Source: Bacteriovoracaceae bacterium UBA4573 (lineage in GTDB: Bacteria > Bdellovibrionota > UBA1018 > UBA923). Taken from it: 23,897 bases of DNA. The position numbers and the translations under genes were made by a program. Of the stretch, positions 9,701 to 16,562 are shown piece after piece (position 1 is the stretch's first letter; each line of letters opens with the position of its first letter). Below the pieces are notes generated by a model. It had not been told where the DNA came from. It made no database searches and worked only from the letters and a program-made list of their open reading frames with translations. The stretch is taken from assembly GCA_002387735.1 (NCBI GenBank), contig DGKJ01000035.1, positions 1 to 23,897 of the forward strand, read 5' to 3'.

Positions 9701-9773
9701 CGAGGGCAGTGAATGCGGCGGTTAGCAGCTGACGAAACACCCGAGGATGGTTAAGTTTAAATGCCGAGTTCAT
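6738..9773 (-). CDS. Large exported protein of unknown function (1011 residues)
   Basis: It starts with a convincing Sec signal peptide (basic residues to R14, then a hydrophobic stretch to about A33, PLFA before the likely cut). A Ser/Pro-rich spacer (36-58) follows. Residues about 70-260 look alpha/beta: hydrophobic strands at CDVLVIDADFD (134-144) and VSQVFVVGANTP (181-192) with helices between. This layout faintly recalls the caspase-like fold, but no catalytic His or Cys sits in the expected places. The remainder (about 265-1000) is mostly helical, with a basic segment near 283-315 and no transmembrane helix. Cysteines are scattered, including C134, C170, C174, C338, C352 and C1005. The ribosome site is weak. 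The gene looks more A+T-rich than the receptor gene next to it. It is divergent from the TonB-dependent receptor and could share its regulatory region. I do not recognise the family. It is probably periplasmic or surface-located. Confidence 0.85.
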   Translation of the reverse strand: MNSAFKLNHPRVFRQLLTAAFTALALHATPLFAITGSNTSPSPTGSPLLQQRPAPSLKPLTEVTKDQSAFSACFLNFRKPNAETTKIKAALKKLNFNIISINSDSLKYGSFDKLCTDIKNQLSSEKRISTAPTCDVLVIDADFDIRFHNALNAPERHATAGMYELLYGKCSGNCPTLLSNVSQVFVVGANTPLTIARPIAKKAFSDNLEKRGYPPDMIESLWSYRLQEISKHKAGQITSATIFQNAFGPTVDLFAVDLGIIDPSSSRQELQLERTLYSAEIRTLKKRIASKRKIRFSEKLFEFFHLTKPEKPAKKISWEKTKLEALIGQMNNPGFLYCEQDFSTTKDAQSACEQFFNDNRLNSSSLKIFDDPLNLEEEIERHRYTRQFGKLNFRRDERLRELKIENRKLPRSMNIYAAMAYSTDFTHSGYVFDRDFWVKHFELNHIKERLTGAPPSLKEADKLCQEFSNISYHLLPSNTAINPEWYQSIGGVLLLTCILDVGPYWASRADILNSPSDDDQITFLAHTIDTSAEATSSLPRSLKLVEKTGCTAYRFIQNGLASKNPDFHAIATKAAVTLYTTISTCSRAGTEHQALVTAFKDILKTTDIGSWSLKEHAIDVYLDQLWASNSLKFIWSDLYDTLTHPENQRFATLERALRLGSWLTDANDLTRLVDDFKAAEPGGSEWRFLAATLQSAAQHNRISEKQKKSLNLNSSTFKKMEKYLDNSIDLFLLACLGNEFDQLPKSTFERLKTRPFTLPIQNANDRYAWAMVTDYSFRSDLFDDVAIASLQATDEKLVFDYDVYDEYQSMVASLLSYSNLDQKHRKKLFLKRLRRLLNDTSSARLSVTIDWLARTLDFAEDEIGKDIRKIMNSAAGIRALEKLRVAELRLSDSAYLLWSNTPAMGKTEYWTKFGFVYLNSLCFDDESSDPDTQNALRAFKKVKFSSPELFANKIIGWLQGYFANGGLRRWLDLGQLRKLQPKVAEVLCLKLANASLVKDITISGCDDEAAP

Positions 9774-10001
9774 TCATATATTTGTCGGTGTTTTGGCTCA
9801 GATATAGAAGGCGTTAGCTGGTCCTCCATAGCTCTTTGTCGGCAATGAGTTCCTAGTTTAGCCTGGGTCGTTTTTTGGGGAGACTGACCAGGTTGTGGAA
9901 TCAAAAAGCGGTCCGTATGCCTGTTTTCGAAACTGGGTTGCCCTGCCCCTCCCGCGTTGCCTTTATTGACCGGTAGTGTTAGTCAACCATTCCGGTTTAA
10001 T
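9774..10001. other. Divergent intergenic region (228 bases) between the exported orphan and the TonB-dependent receptor
   Basis: This is the longest non-coding gap in the window and must hold the promoters of both divergent genes. I find no convincing -35/-10 pair, no Fur-box-like palindrome, no sigma-54 element and no RNA gene. One imperfect inverted repeat is visible: CCTGGGTC at 9862-9869 with GACCAGG at 9886-9892, which pair apart from one bulged base. It could be an operator or chance. Confidence 0.5.
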
Positions 10002-11897
10002 ATGGTGCGAAAACGCTACTTTTACCTAATTTGCAGTGTGCTGCTTTGGACAGTTGGGGCTTGGTCCACCACGGTCGCGCACGGTTCGTCATTGTCCACC
10101 GCGAGTGACGTCGAGATCTCGGCACCGAGGATGCCCGTTGGAAAACGGCCCTCCCAAGAGGTGGACCTTCACGAAACTGGTGGTGCAACCGAGCGGCGCG
10201 CACTCGACGTAGCGTTAGCTCGAGAAGCCAGCATCCAAGTGGTGCCCACTCCCTTGAAAAACGCCACTCTTTCACTAAACGGTCTTGCAGGTGAACACGT
10301 CGCAATCGCCACCGACGGCGATCCAGTCGTAGGCCGAGTCGAAGGTGCCTTCGATGCGCGCGGTCTGCCGCTCGGATCGGCCGAACGGGTAGCCATTTAC
10401 CAAGGGTTGAACTCCCTGCCTTTTGGCTCTCAAAATATTGCAGGTGTCATTAACGTCGAATCCCCATGGTCGGTAGAGCCGAACACAGATCTTTCCTGGG
10501 CGATGGGCTCGCTTGGACGCATGCTCATTCGTGCCTCGACCCAGCGCAGTTCGGCATGGACTTCTTTTTCAAACTGGCGCTCCGAAGCCGTGGTGCACCC
10601 CGAGCGCCCGCAAAACACACTCTCCAACGCCGTCACCCGCACGGGCGTTGACGCCGGTGCTGTGAAAAAAAATGTTTTCACCTCCAGGGGGCGATCTTTT
10701 GATGCTCGCGTAACGGGTTTGTTTATTGACCAGAATCAAAAAGGCCTATTTGGCGGCGAACGTACACTGCAAGATCAAAATCGCTACGGCGCCGCAATCG
10801 ATTTAAAAAGTGGCGATTCATCGTTCCGTGTTTCCTGGAATCGTTTTGAAAGTAAATTTCAGGGACTCGCCACCGACGATTCTCCTAATCGACAAGACCG
10901 GGAGTCAGAGCAACTCTGGCGCTTCGGACCACAAATAGAAGAAAATATTTCGGGCACCACGCTTCTCGCGGGCGTACAGGGTGAACTTCACGAAATTAGT
11001 TCGTCGCGATTGCCTGACGCGCGCACGGTATCCACTACGCGGGTGAATCCCTATCTAGGTGCTCGGCGCGCGTTTCCACTGAACACTGTCGAGTCAGCGC
11101 TGGTCGTGGGTGCAGGTACGCGTTATGATTCAAACCCCAAACTCTGGAGCCCACGCGCCGAAATTGCGCACACGGTGCAATCTTCTCTAGGAACGCACGA
11201 AACAACTCTTCATTCCGGCCTGGGTTTTCGCGATGTAACGGCCAAGGAAAAGTATTTAGAATTCGAAAACTCCGCCGTCGGATATCGAGTGATAGGCAAC
11301 CCCGCACTTCAAATGGAGCGAGCCTGGATTTCAGAGCTTAAACATTCGCTCCTGGCAGGGATCGATCGTTTCGAAGTCGGCATTTCGGCTGTCCGCGTGA
11401 GTGATGCAATTGGGTACGTGCCAACTCAGACCAATAGCGGAATTTGGAGTTACGATAATGTGGGCAACACTCAAACGTTTGGCGCGCGCGCTCAATGGGC
11501 TCATTATTTCGGTAACGAATTTAACGGCCGCCTTCAGTGGCTTGGGCTTCGCGGTCGCAATCTATCGACCAACGGCGATTTATTTTTGCAACCCACACAC
11601 CGTGTATCGCTGCAGTTCGGTCGGAGTGTAACGCGAGGATTTTCGTTTTTAGGCACCGCCGTTTGGACGGCTCGCCAAGCCTTTTTCGATGCCAACCGAA
11701 ACGGACTCACCGACGACGAGTGGATCGCTTCATTTTGGAATGGTGCCCTCGAAGCTTCTTATGGATTTCGCCTAACTCCGATTGCCGATGTGTTTACCTT
11801 TTTCGTTCGTGGCGACAATCTCTTGGACGTAGTGCGACCCAAAACATTTCCGATTGAACCTCGAACTTTTTTGGCAGGACTCAGAGCCGAGTTATGA
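10002..11897 (+). CDS. TonB-dependent outer-membrane receptor, probably for haem or a similar ligand
   Basis: The protein is 631 residues from the ATG at 10002, chosen because it places a standard signal peptide at the N-terminus (MVRKR, hydrophobic to about A26, VAHG). A TTG 45 bases earlier is open but would bury it. Residues about 58-155 are the plug domain: hydrophobic repeats around LNGLAGEHVAIATDGDPV (93-110), then SAERVAIYQGLNSLPFGSQN and AGVINVES, matching the family pattern of a conserved plug ending in GGVIN-V. The rest has the alternating pattern of an outer-membrane beta-barrel. It ends in Leu rather than the common Phe. No clear TonB box is seen. It should import a ligand across the outer membrane using TonB energy. 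The next gene overlaps its stop by four bases (ATGA) and looks HmuY-like, which points to haem. The ligand is an inference. Confidence 0.85.
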   Translation: MVRKRYFYLICSVLLWTVGAWSTTVAHGSSLSTASDVEISAPRMPVGKRPSQEVDLHETGGATERRALDVALAREASIQVVPTPLKNATLSLNGLAGEHVAIATDGDPVVGRVEGAFDARGLPLGSAERVAIYQGLNSLPFGSQNIAGVINVESPWSVEPNTDLSWAMGSLGRMLIRASTQRSSAWTSFSNWRSEAVVHPERPQNTLSNAVTRTGVDAGAVKKNVFTSRGRSFDARVTGLFIDQNQKGLFGGERTLQDQNRYGAAIDLKSGDSSFRVSWNRFESKFQGLATDDSPNRQDRESEQLWRFGPQIEENISGTTLLAGVQGELHEISSSRLPDARTVSTTRVNPYLGARRAFPLNTVESALVVGAGTRYDSNPKLWSPRAEIAHTVQSSLGTHETTLHSGLGFRDVTAKEKYLEFENSAVGYRVIGNPALQMERAWISELKHSLLAGIDRFEVGISAVRVSDAIGYVPTQTNSGIWSYDNVGNTQTFGARAQWAHYFGNEFNGRLQWLGLRGRNLSTNGDLFLQPTHRVSLQFGRSVTRGFSFLGTAVWTARQAFFDANRNGLTDDEWIASFWNGALEASYGFRLTPIADVFTFFVRGDNLLDVVRPKTFPIEPRTFLAGLRAEL

Positions 11898-13576
11898 AAC
11901 AAAAATTTAAAAACATCGCAGTTGTCATGATGGGAGCGTTGGTCTCAGGGTGTAGTTTTTTTGATGCGCCACCAGTTCCGAACGAACGTCCCGGCGGGGG
12001 ATCGATTAGCGTAAACCAAGCAATCGAGGGTGGTTGTCAAACAAGGCTGGGTGGACAAGTCGCGCAAGTCGTCACTGTGCCGCTTAAAGAGAAACATGAC
12101 AAAGATGTTTGGGTTTATTGGACCGCCGGGAGCGATTCGGTGCAGGAACAGCCCGACTCCGCCTGGGTGGAAAGCGCAAACTGGGACCTACGTGTAAAAC
12201 GAAAAATTCCGGTAATTGGCACTAACGGTGGAATAACCTCTAGAAAAATCGCTAAGTTAGCTGAAGGCCAGGCCAGGGCCGCTTTACTTTTTTGGAGCAC
12301 TCGTCTCCGCGATCCCCTGCCCGAACCAGAAATTCTCGAAAATCGTGCAGATTGGTCGGAAGATCGTTACGAAGGTATTGAATTTGACACCCTAAGTCTG
12401 ATACCTGACTATCAGAATCCGCTGATCAATCGAGTGCATCTAAGTAACACAGCTGAAACCGGAATACTGTCGGCCTATGACCCGGGATCTCATGATTTGA
12501 CGCTTAGCGGTAACGTTTTTATTCTCCGTGCGGCAAATGGGCGAGATTTTTTCGCTCTGCGGTTTTGTGAGTATAGCCGTCCCGGAAATTGGATTCAGTT
12601 TCAATGGGTGCGCTTGGCGCATACATGGAATAACGAGAGAGGTGAAGGTATGAATTTAAAAAATTGGTCTCAGGTAGCGGGTGTTGCACTCGGATTAGGA
12701 TTGGCTTCAGTGGTAGTAGCTGAAGAAGTTATCGAAAATGGCAGTCCAGATGTAGTGCAAACAGAAGTCGTCGCAGAAGCCACGCCGACCCCAGAAGCTT
12801 CGCCAACGCCAACGGTTGCGCCCGAAGTTGAGCCAGTGGCGACCGCAGCACCAGAAGCAGAACCTTCCCCAACACCCGTCGTAGAAGCCTCGCCTACGCC
12901 AGCTCCTGCAGTTCTTAAAGAATGTACGTTTGACGTGGCGTTTGCGCCGGTACCACCGAAACCCGAAGAAACGCGCGTTCTTTGGAACGGATTAAATCTT
13001 TTCAATTGTTCAGTGGTTCGGGCAACTCGTGAAACGAACGAAGTTAAATCTGAGTCTGGAGAATTAACGAAACTTCCAGGCGGAGTGTTCCCTGGCGTTC
13101 TCGAAGGCACCGAAGAACAAGAAGAATTAAAATGGCAGGTGCGTGTACGACAAGCCTACGTAGGAACCAATGCTGCCGTTGCTGGATTTGTGAAAGACGC
13201 AAAATTTGAAACACTCGACGTGGTCGCCGAAAAACAAACTTGGGCCGCTGATCGCCTGTTCGACGCAGACGGTAAGTATGGTCCGGGTGGCGTCGACTAC
13301 TACAATCCTACTGTCATGGGCTGGGCTCGTTTTTACGACCCTGAGCGCCACGCGTTCATGCCCGTGGGCCAAGTTTACGTTGTAAAAACTCCAAGCGGCC
13401 ACTTCGCTAAGCTGCAAGTAGTAAAATACATCGTGAACGGCGGGGGTTATGAGGCCGATCCGGAGCAAGAGGGCGGATTTGTTTGGAACCCTGACCAAGG
13501 TCCGAAAGACGGACGAATTCACATGGTTCTTCGTTCGGTGGCAAATCTTACGAAAGACGACACACGTTTAAAGTAG
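11894..13576 (+). CDS. Lipoprotein frame containing two HmuY-like modules, probably a fusion of two genes
   Basis: The 560-residue frame starts with a lipoprotein signal peptide (lipobox VSGC, Cys20). Module one (about 45-250) shows the HmuY pattern: VWVYWT, ANWDLRVKR, and near the end VFILRAANGRDFFALRF followed by GNWIQFQW. HmuY proteins bind haem outside the cell and pass it to a TonB receptor. At residue 253 the frame meets a second complete signal peptide (MNLKNWSQVAGVALGLGLAS, VVVA cut), a Pro/Thr-rich linker (about 290-345), then module two (about 346-555), which has FYDPERHAFMPVGQVYVVKT and GHFAKLQVVKYI, again HmuY-like. An internal signal peptide makes little sense in one secreted chain, so two proteins are probably encoded. 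The start overlaps the receptor stop by four bases. HmuY assignment is by motif pattern only; C-terminal strands are the strongest part. Confidence 0.65.
   Translation: MKQKFKNIAVVMMGALVSGCSFFDAPPVPNERPGGGSISVNQAIEGGCQTRLGGQVAQVVTVPLKEKHDKDVWVYWTAGSDSVQEQPDSAWVESANWDLRVKRKIPVIGTNGGITSRKIAKLAEGQARAALLFWSTRLRDPLPEPEILENRADWSEDRYEGIEFDTLSLIPDYQNPLINRVHLSNTAETGILSAYDPGSHDLTLSGNVFILRAANGRDFFALRFCEYSRPGNWIQFQWVRLAHTWNNERGEGMNLKNWSQVAGVALGLGLASVVVAEEVIENGSPDVVQTEVVAEATPTPEASPTPTVAPEVEPVATAAPEAEPSPTPVVEASPTPAPAVLKECTFDVAFAPVPPKPEETRVLWNGLNLFNCSVVRATRETNEVKSESGELTKLPGGVFPGVLEGTEEQEELKWQVRVRQAYVGTNAAVAGFVKDAKFETLDVVAEKQTWAADRLFDADGKYGPGGVDYYNPTVMGWARFYDPERHAFMPVGQVYVVKTPSGHFAKLQVVKYIVNGGGYEADPEQEGGFVWNPDQGPKDGRIHMVLRSVANLTKDDTRLK
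12636..12642 (+). promoter_or_regulatory. Strong internal ribosome binding site before a second start codon
   Basis: AGAGAGG lies seven bases before the ATG at 12650, inside the long HmuY-like frame. It is among the best ribosome sites in the window, better than that of the frame's own start at 11894. It sits exactly where a second signal peptide begins. Confidence 0.7.
12650..13576 (+). CDS. Second HmuY-like secreted protein (alternative internal start, same frame)
   Basis: This is the downstream half of the frame beginning at 11894, described separately because it can be translated on its own. It would be 308 residues: a Sec signal peptide (1-25, cut after VVVA), a linker of Pro-Thr, Glu and Ala repeats (about 38-93), and a beta-rich HmuY-like domain from about 94 to the end with FYDPERH, VYVVKTPSGHFAKLQVVKY and a closing HMVLRSV strand. 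It has no lipobox, unlike the upstream module, so it would be free in the periplasm or secreted. The first module would naturally end near W245 to N246. A TAA at 12631-12633 in the -1 frame (relative to the long frame) lies there, which fits loss of a stop by a single-base frameshift or a sequencing error. Confidence 0.6.
   Translation: MNLKNWSQVAGVALGLGLASVVVAEEVIENGSPDVVQTEVVAEATPTPEASPTPTVAPEVEPVATAAPEAEPSPTPVVEASPTPAPAVLKECTFDVAFAPVPPKPEETRVLWNGLNLFNCSVVRATRETNEVKSESGELTKLPGGVFPGVLEGTEEQEELKWQVRVRQAYVGTNAAVAGFVKDAKFETLDVVAEKQTWAADRLFDADGKYGPGGVDYYNPTVMGWARFYDPERHAFMPVGQVYVVKTPSGHFAKLQVVKYIVNGGGYEADPEQEGGFVWNPDQGPKDGRIHMVLRSVANLTKDDTRLK
12778..12909 (+). repeat. Proline/threonine/glutamate/alanine low-complexity coding repeat
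   Basis: The coding sequence repeats units such as EASPTPT, EPSPTPV and EASPTPA, about 44 residues in all. It forms a flexible spacer between the second signal peptide and the second HmuY-like domain. Such spacers often extend a surface protein through the cell envelope. Confidence 0.75.
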
Positions 13577-13608
13577 TCGCTCGTCGCTGGTCAGGCTAGA
13601 ATAGAGCC

Positions 13609-15249
13609 ATGGACTGGGGAACGAAACGATCCACGTTAAAGGTGGTTTGGAGCGTAGTCGCGATGGCCGTAGTCGTGACTGCGTTAACGCTCGTGCTCGT
13701 GTGGCGGCTCGATCGCGTAGAAAATCGCGCAAGCGCGGTGAACCAATATTATCTGCCAGTAATTCGATCGCTTAATGTCATGCAAGGTAAGTGGCAGGCT
13801 TATCAACGCACCTTCGAACAAAACGTGGGGTTTCGTCGTTGGGGAGCTCGCACAAAACCCACTACGGTTTCGGGTCGGTCCGGTTTGGCGAAAGCCTTTG
13901 GCTCTGATGTCACCGACCTTGAAAAAATTCTCCAAGCCGCTCGAAGCAATTCAAATGTTAAAAACAAACGCGACGTTCATTTTGCGGTTGTAGACGAAGT
14001 GGCTACTTGGTTACGACGGGTCGACGATATTTCCAAAAAAGAGACTGAGTTTTTTGTGAGTCTCGCCGAGCGACTAAAGAACAAAGACTACACAGGTGCG
14101 GCGCTGCTTTATTCCAATTTTCGAGCTTCGCTGACTTCCGTGTTTACCACCGAATGGTCTGATCTCAGCCATCGAATCGAATTGGTTGCCCAAGAAAATC
14201 AGCATTTAATTGAAAGCGAGTTGGGCACTTCGCAAAGTATCGTACTGTTTTTTTTGATTGGCACGCTGGTGCTTTCGCTCATTGTTCTGCTCAAACTCAA
14301 CCGCTGGGTAGTGCCAGTTTCGGAATGGACGCGCGTCGCACGCGAAATCGTTCTACGAGGCACTCATTCAGATATTAAGTATCCCCCGGTGCGGGGGAGT
14401 ATGCCGGAAGAAATGCAAATTCTTACCCGCGAGTTCACGCGCATGGCAACAACGCTGGGCGAGCGTGAAAAAACCATTAACGAACAAAAAAAGAAACTTG
14501 AAGCTGCGGTTGAAACCGAACGAAAACTGGCTCATGCCAAGAAGCTCCTTCTTGCAGCCAATATGTCTTCGCAAGTGGCCCACGAGGTGCGTAATCCGCT
14601 CAATTCCATGGGTCTCCAACTTGAAATGCTTAAAGAAGATTTAGAAAGCAAAATTGGCGAAGGAGACGCTTTACTCAAACGAGTCGACACCGTGACCCAG
14701 CAAATTCAACGTCTCGAGCGAATTACGGATCGGTACCTTGATTTGGGTAGTGTGCGGGATCAGGCGCGCAAATATGAGTCAGTCGATCTCCACGCATTGA
14801 TTGAGGATTGTGTTGAATTCGTGGCCCAGGAATTGGCCGCACGAAAGATACGGGTAGAACTAAAACTCGACGCGAAACAATCAACTGCTCGAGGTGATCG
14901 CGACGCATTATCGCAGGTGCTATTTAACTTATTGCGAAATGCAATGGACGCCCTTGGGGGAGATCTAGAAAATCTTAGCCCGTCTCAAAGCGACAAATGG
15001 ATTCGCATTTCCACGAGGAACGTGGATCAGTCCGTGGTCGTGAACGTTGAGGACAATGGGCCGGGCGTGAAATCGGGGTTGGGGGCTCAAATATTCGAGC
15101 CTTTTGTTACGACCAAAGCTCAAGGACACGGCTTAGGGCTCAGCATTTCTCGCCAAATTTGCTTGGATCACGGCGGCGAGCTGGATCTGACTGTTGGTGC
15201 TTCTCGAAACGGAGCTAGTTTTGATATGAGGGTGCCATGCGCATACTAG
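13609..15249 (+). CDS. Membrane sensor histidine kinase of the NtrB type
   Basis: The protein has 546 residues. Transmembrane helix one is at about 11-32 and helix two at about 209-230; they enclose a periplasmic sensor region of about 175 residues that is mostly helical and not recognised. A HAMP-like stretch and coiled coil (about 231-315) lead to the kinase core: H-box VAHEVRNPLNS with phospho-acceptor H325, N-box NLLRNAMDAL (440-449), G1 box EDNGPGV (481-487), F-box IFEPFVTTKA (495-504) and G2 box GHGLGLS (506-512). All motifs needed for autophosphorylation are intact. Its 3' end overlaps the response regulator by 13 bases, so the two form a cognate pair. It begins 32 bases after the HmuY-like frame, with no terminator visible, and may be co-transcribed with the receptor genes. 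The signal sensed is unknown. Confidence 0.93.
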   Translation: MDWGTKRSTLKVVWSVVAMAVVVTALTLVLVWRLDRVENRASAVNQYYLPVIRSLNVMQGKWQAYQRTFEQNVGFRRWGARTKPTTVSGRSGLAKAFGSDVTDLEKILQAARSNSNVKNKRDVHFAVVDEVATWLRRVDDISKKETEFFVSLAERLKNKDYTGAALLYSNFRASLTSVFTTEWSDLSHRIELVAQENQHLIESELGTSQSIVLFFLIGTLVLSLIVLLKLNRWVVPVSEWTRVAREIVLRGTHSDIKYPPVRGSMPEEMQILTREFTRMATTLGEREKTINEQKKKLEAAVETERKLAHAKKLLLAANMSSQVAHEVRNPLNSMGLQLEMLKEDLESKIGEGDALLKRVDTVTQQIQRLERITDRYLDLGSVRDQARKYESVDLHALIEDCVEFVAQELAARKIRVELKLDAKQSTARGDRDALSQVLFNLLRNAMDALGGDLENLSPSQSDKWIRISTRNVDQSVVVNVEDNGPGVKSGLGAQIFEPFVTTKAQGHGLGLSISRQICLDHGGELDLTVGASRNGASFDMRVPCAY

Positions 15250-16562
15250 TGGTTGAAGACGAAGCTCACAATCGGGAAGCCATTGGCGATGTACTCACGC
15301 GATTGGGGCAAACAGTGACGATCGCGGCAGATGCTTCTGATGCGATGGTGAAGCTCAATGCTGAATCTTTTGATCTCGTTTTAAGTGACGTGAGAATGCC
15401 CGGGATGAGTGGCATCGATTTTTTTCGAGCCGCCATAAAAATGCTGCCCGATTCTTTGCCAAAGTTTGCATTTATGACCGCCTATGGTCGCCTCGATGAA
15501 GCCGTTGAAGCCATGCGGCTTGGAGCTTTACATTTTCTTTCAAAGCCCATTCGGAAAAAAGACCTAGAGGTTTTGATTCACGACGTTGGTCGTGAAGTTG
15601 GATCCAAGGCAAAAGACTCCACGAGAGGACACCCGCATGAACCAGTGGTGGTGTCGCGCACCTTTGCAGAGGTGATTCAAACCATCGACCGCGTTGCTCC
15701 CAATCTAGCGTCAGTGTTATTGGTTGGAGAAAGTGGCGTAGGAAAAGAAGTTCTTGCGCGAAGGCTGCATGCCAAAAGTGCACGAACCAGCGCTCCGTTT
15801 GTTGCATTTCACGCCGGTGCCGTACCGGAATCTTTGGTTGAGAGTGAACTTTTTGGTTACGTAAAAGGGGCCTTTACCGGAGCCGATCAGGACAAGCCGG
15901 GACTGTTAACTCAAGCGAATGGCGGTACTTTTTTTCTCGATGAGATTGCCACCATGCCGGTGGGAGTGCAGGCGAAGCTCCTAAGAGTGATCCAGGAACG
16001 AATGGTGCAACCGCTCGGAGCCACCACTGCCCACCCGATAGATGTCCGTTGGGTGGCAGCGACCAACGCCAATCTCAAAACTGAAGCCGAGCGGGGTGGG
16101 TTTCGCCAAGATCTATTGTATCGCCTAAGCGTTGTGGAAGTCGAAGTGCCTCCGCTTCGCACCCGCGTTGAAGATATTCTCCCGCTCACTCAAGCATTTT
16201 TAGAAGAGTTTTCACGCCGAGAAGGGCGAGCGGTGCTGACGTTAAATCCAAATGTAGCCGAAAAACTAAAGGCCTACCCTTGGCCCGGCAACGTGCGTGA
16301 ACTTCGTAACGTGGTAGAAAGGGCTGTAGCTTTGGCGACTGCCGATCAGTTTGATGTTGCGCTTTTGCCGGAACAGGTAAACTCGGCAGAGAAATCGCGC
16401 GAAGTTCGAATTGCAGTAGGTACGACTCTTCAATCGGCTGAAGATAAACTCATTGAAGAAACACTACGCATGTGTGGCGGCGACAAGGTACAGGCAGCAG
16501 CGATTCTTGGTGTTGCTCCCCGAACTATTTATCGATGGTTGGAAAAACGCACTCAAGTTTAA
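15237..16562 (+). CDS. Sigma-54-dependent response regulator, NtrC family
   Basis: The protein has 441 residues with three domains. The receiver (1-118) has acidic residues E7, D8 and E9, phospho-acceptor D51 (LSDVRMPG), T81 and K103. The AAA+ domain (about 135-370) has Walker A GESGVGKE (164-171), the sigma-54 contact loop GAFTGA (211-216), Walker B TFFLDE (231-236) and arginine-rich sensor segments (RQDLLYRLSVVEV). A Fis-type helix-turn-helix closes the protein (about 403-438, with AAAILGVAPRTIYRWL). It binds upstream of sigma-54 promoters and drives open-complex formation when phosphorylated by the kinase encoded directly before it. The intact GAFTGA shows it should act on sigma-54. I found no convincing sigma-54 promoter in the window, so its targets may lie elsewhere. 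Its stop shares a TTAA tetramer with the convergent gene downstream. Confidence 0.95.
   Translation: MRILVVEDEAHNREAIGDVLTRLGQTVTIAADASDAMVKLNAESFDLVLSDVRMPGMSGIDFFRAAIKMLPDSLPKFAFMTAYGRLDEAVEAMRLGALHFLSKPIRKKDLEVLIHDVGREVGSKAKDSTRGHPHEPVVVSRTFAEVIQTIDRVAPNLASVLLVGESGVGKEVLARRLHAKSARTSAPFVAFHAGAVPESLVESELFGYVKGAFTGADQDKPGLLTQANGGTFFLDEIATMPVGVQAKLLRVIQERMVQPLGATTAHPIDVRWVAATNANLKTEAERGGFRQDLLYRLSVVEVEVPPLRTRVEDILPLTQAFLEEFSRREGRAVLTLNPNVAEKLKAYPWPGNVRELRNVVERAVALATADQFDVALLPEQVNSAEKSREVRIAVGTTLQSAEDKLIEETLRMCGGDKVQAAAILGVAPRTIYRWLEKRTQV

Noticed and set aside
9957..10001. TTG start for the TonB-dependent receptor
   Set aside because: No ribosome site precedes it and it would put extra residues before a normal signal peptide that starts at 10002.
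9774..10001. Fur box or riboswitch before the TonB-dependent receptor
   Set aside because: Only a bulged inverted repeat (9862-9892) was seen; nothing resembles the Fur consensus or a known riboswitch core.
12670..13110. 146-codon open frame on the minus strand opposite the Pro/Thr linker
   Set aside because: It is a shadow of the repetitive coding strand, with low-complexity Thr/Gly/Ser sequence and no ribosome site.
14258..14274. TTGGCACG-like sigma-54 promoter inside the sensor kinase gene
   Set aside because: The spacing between the GG and GC elements is nine instead of ten bases and it lies mid-gene.
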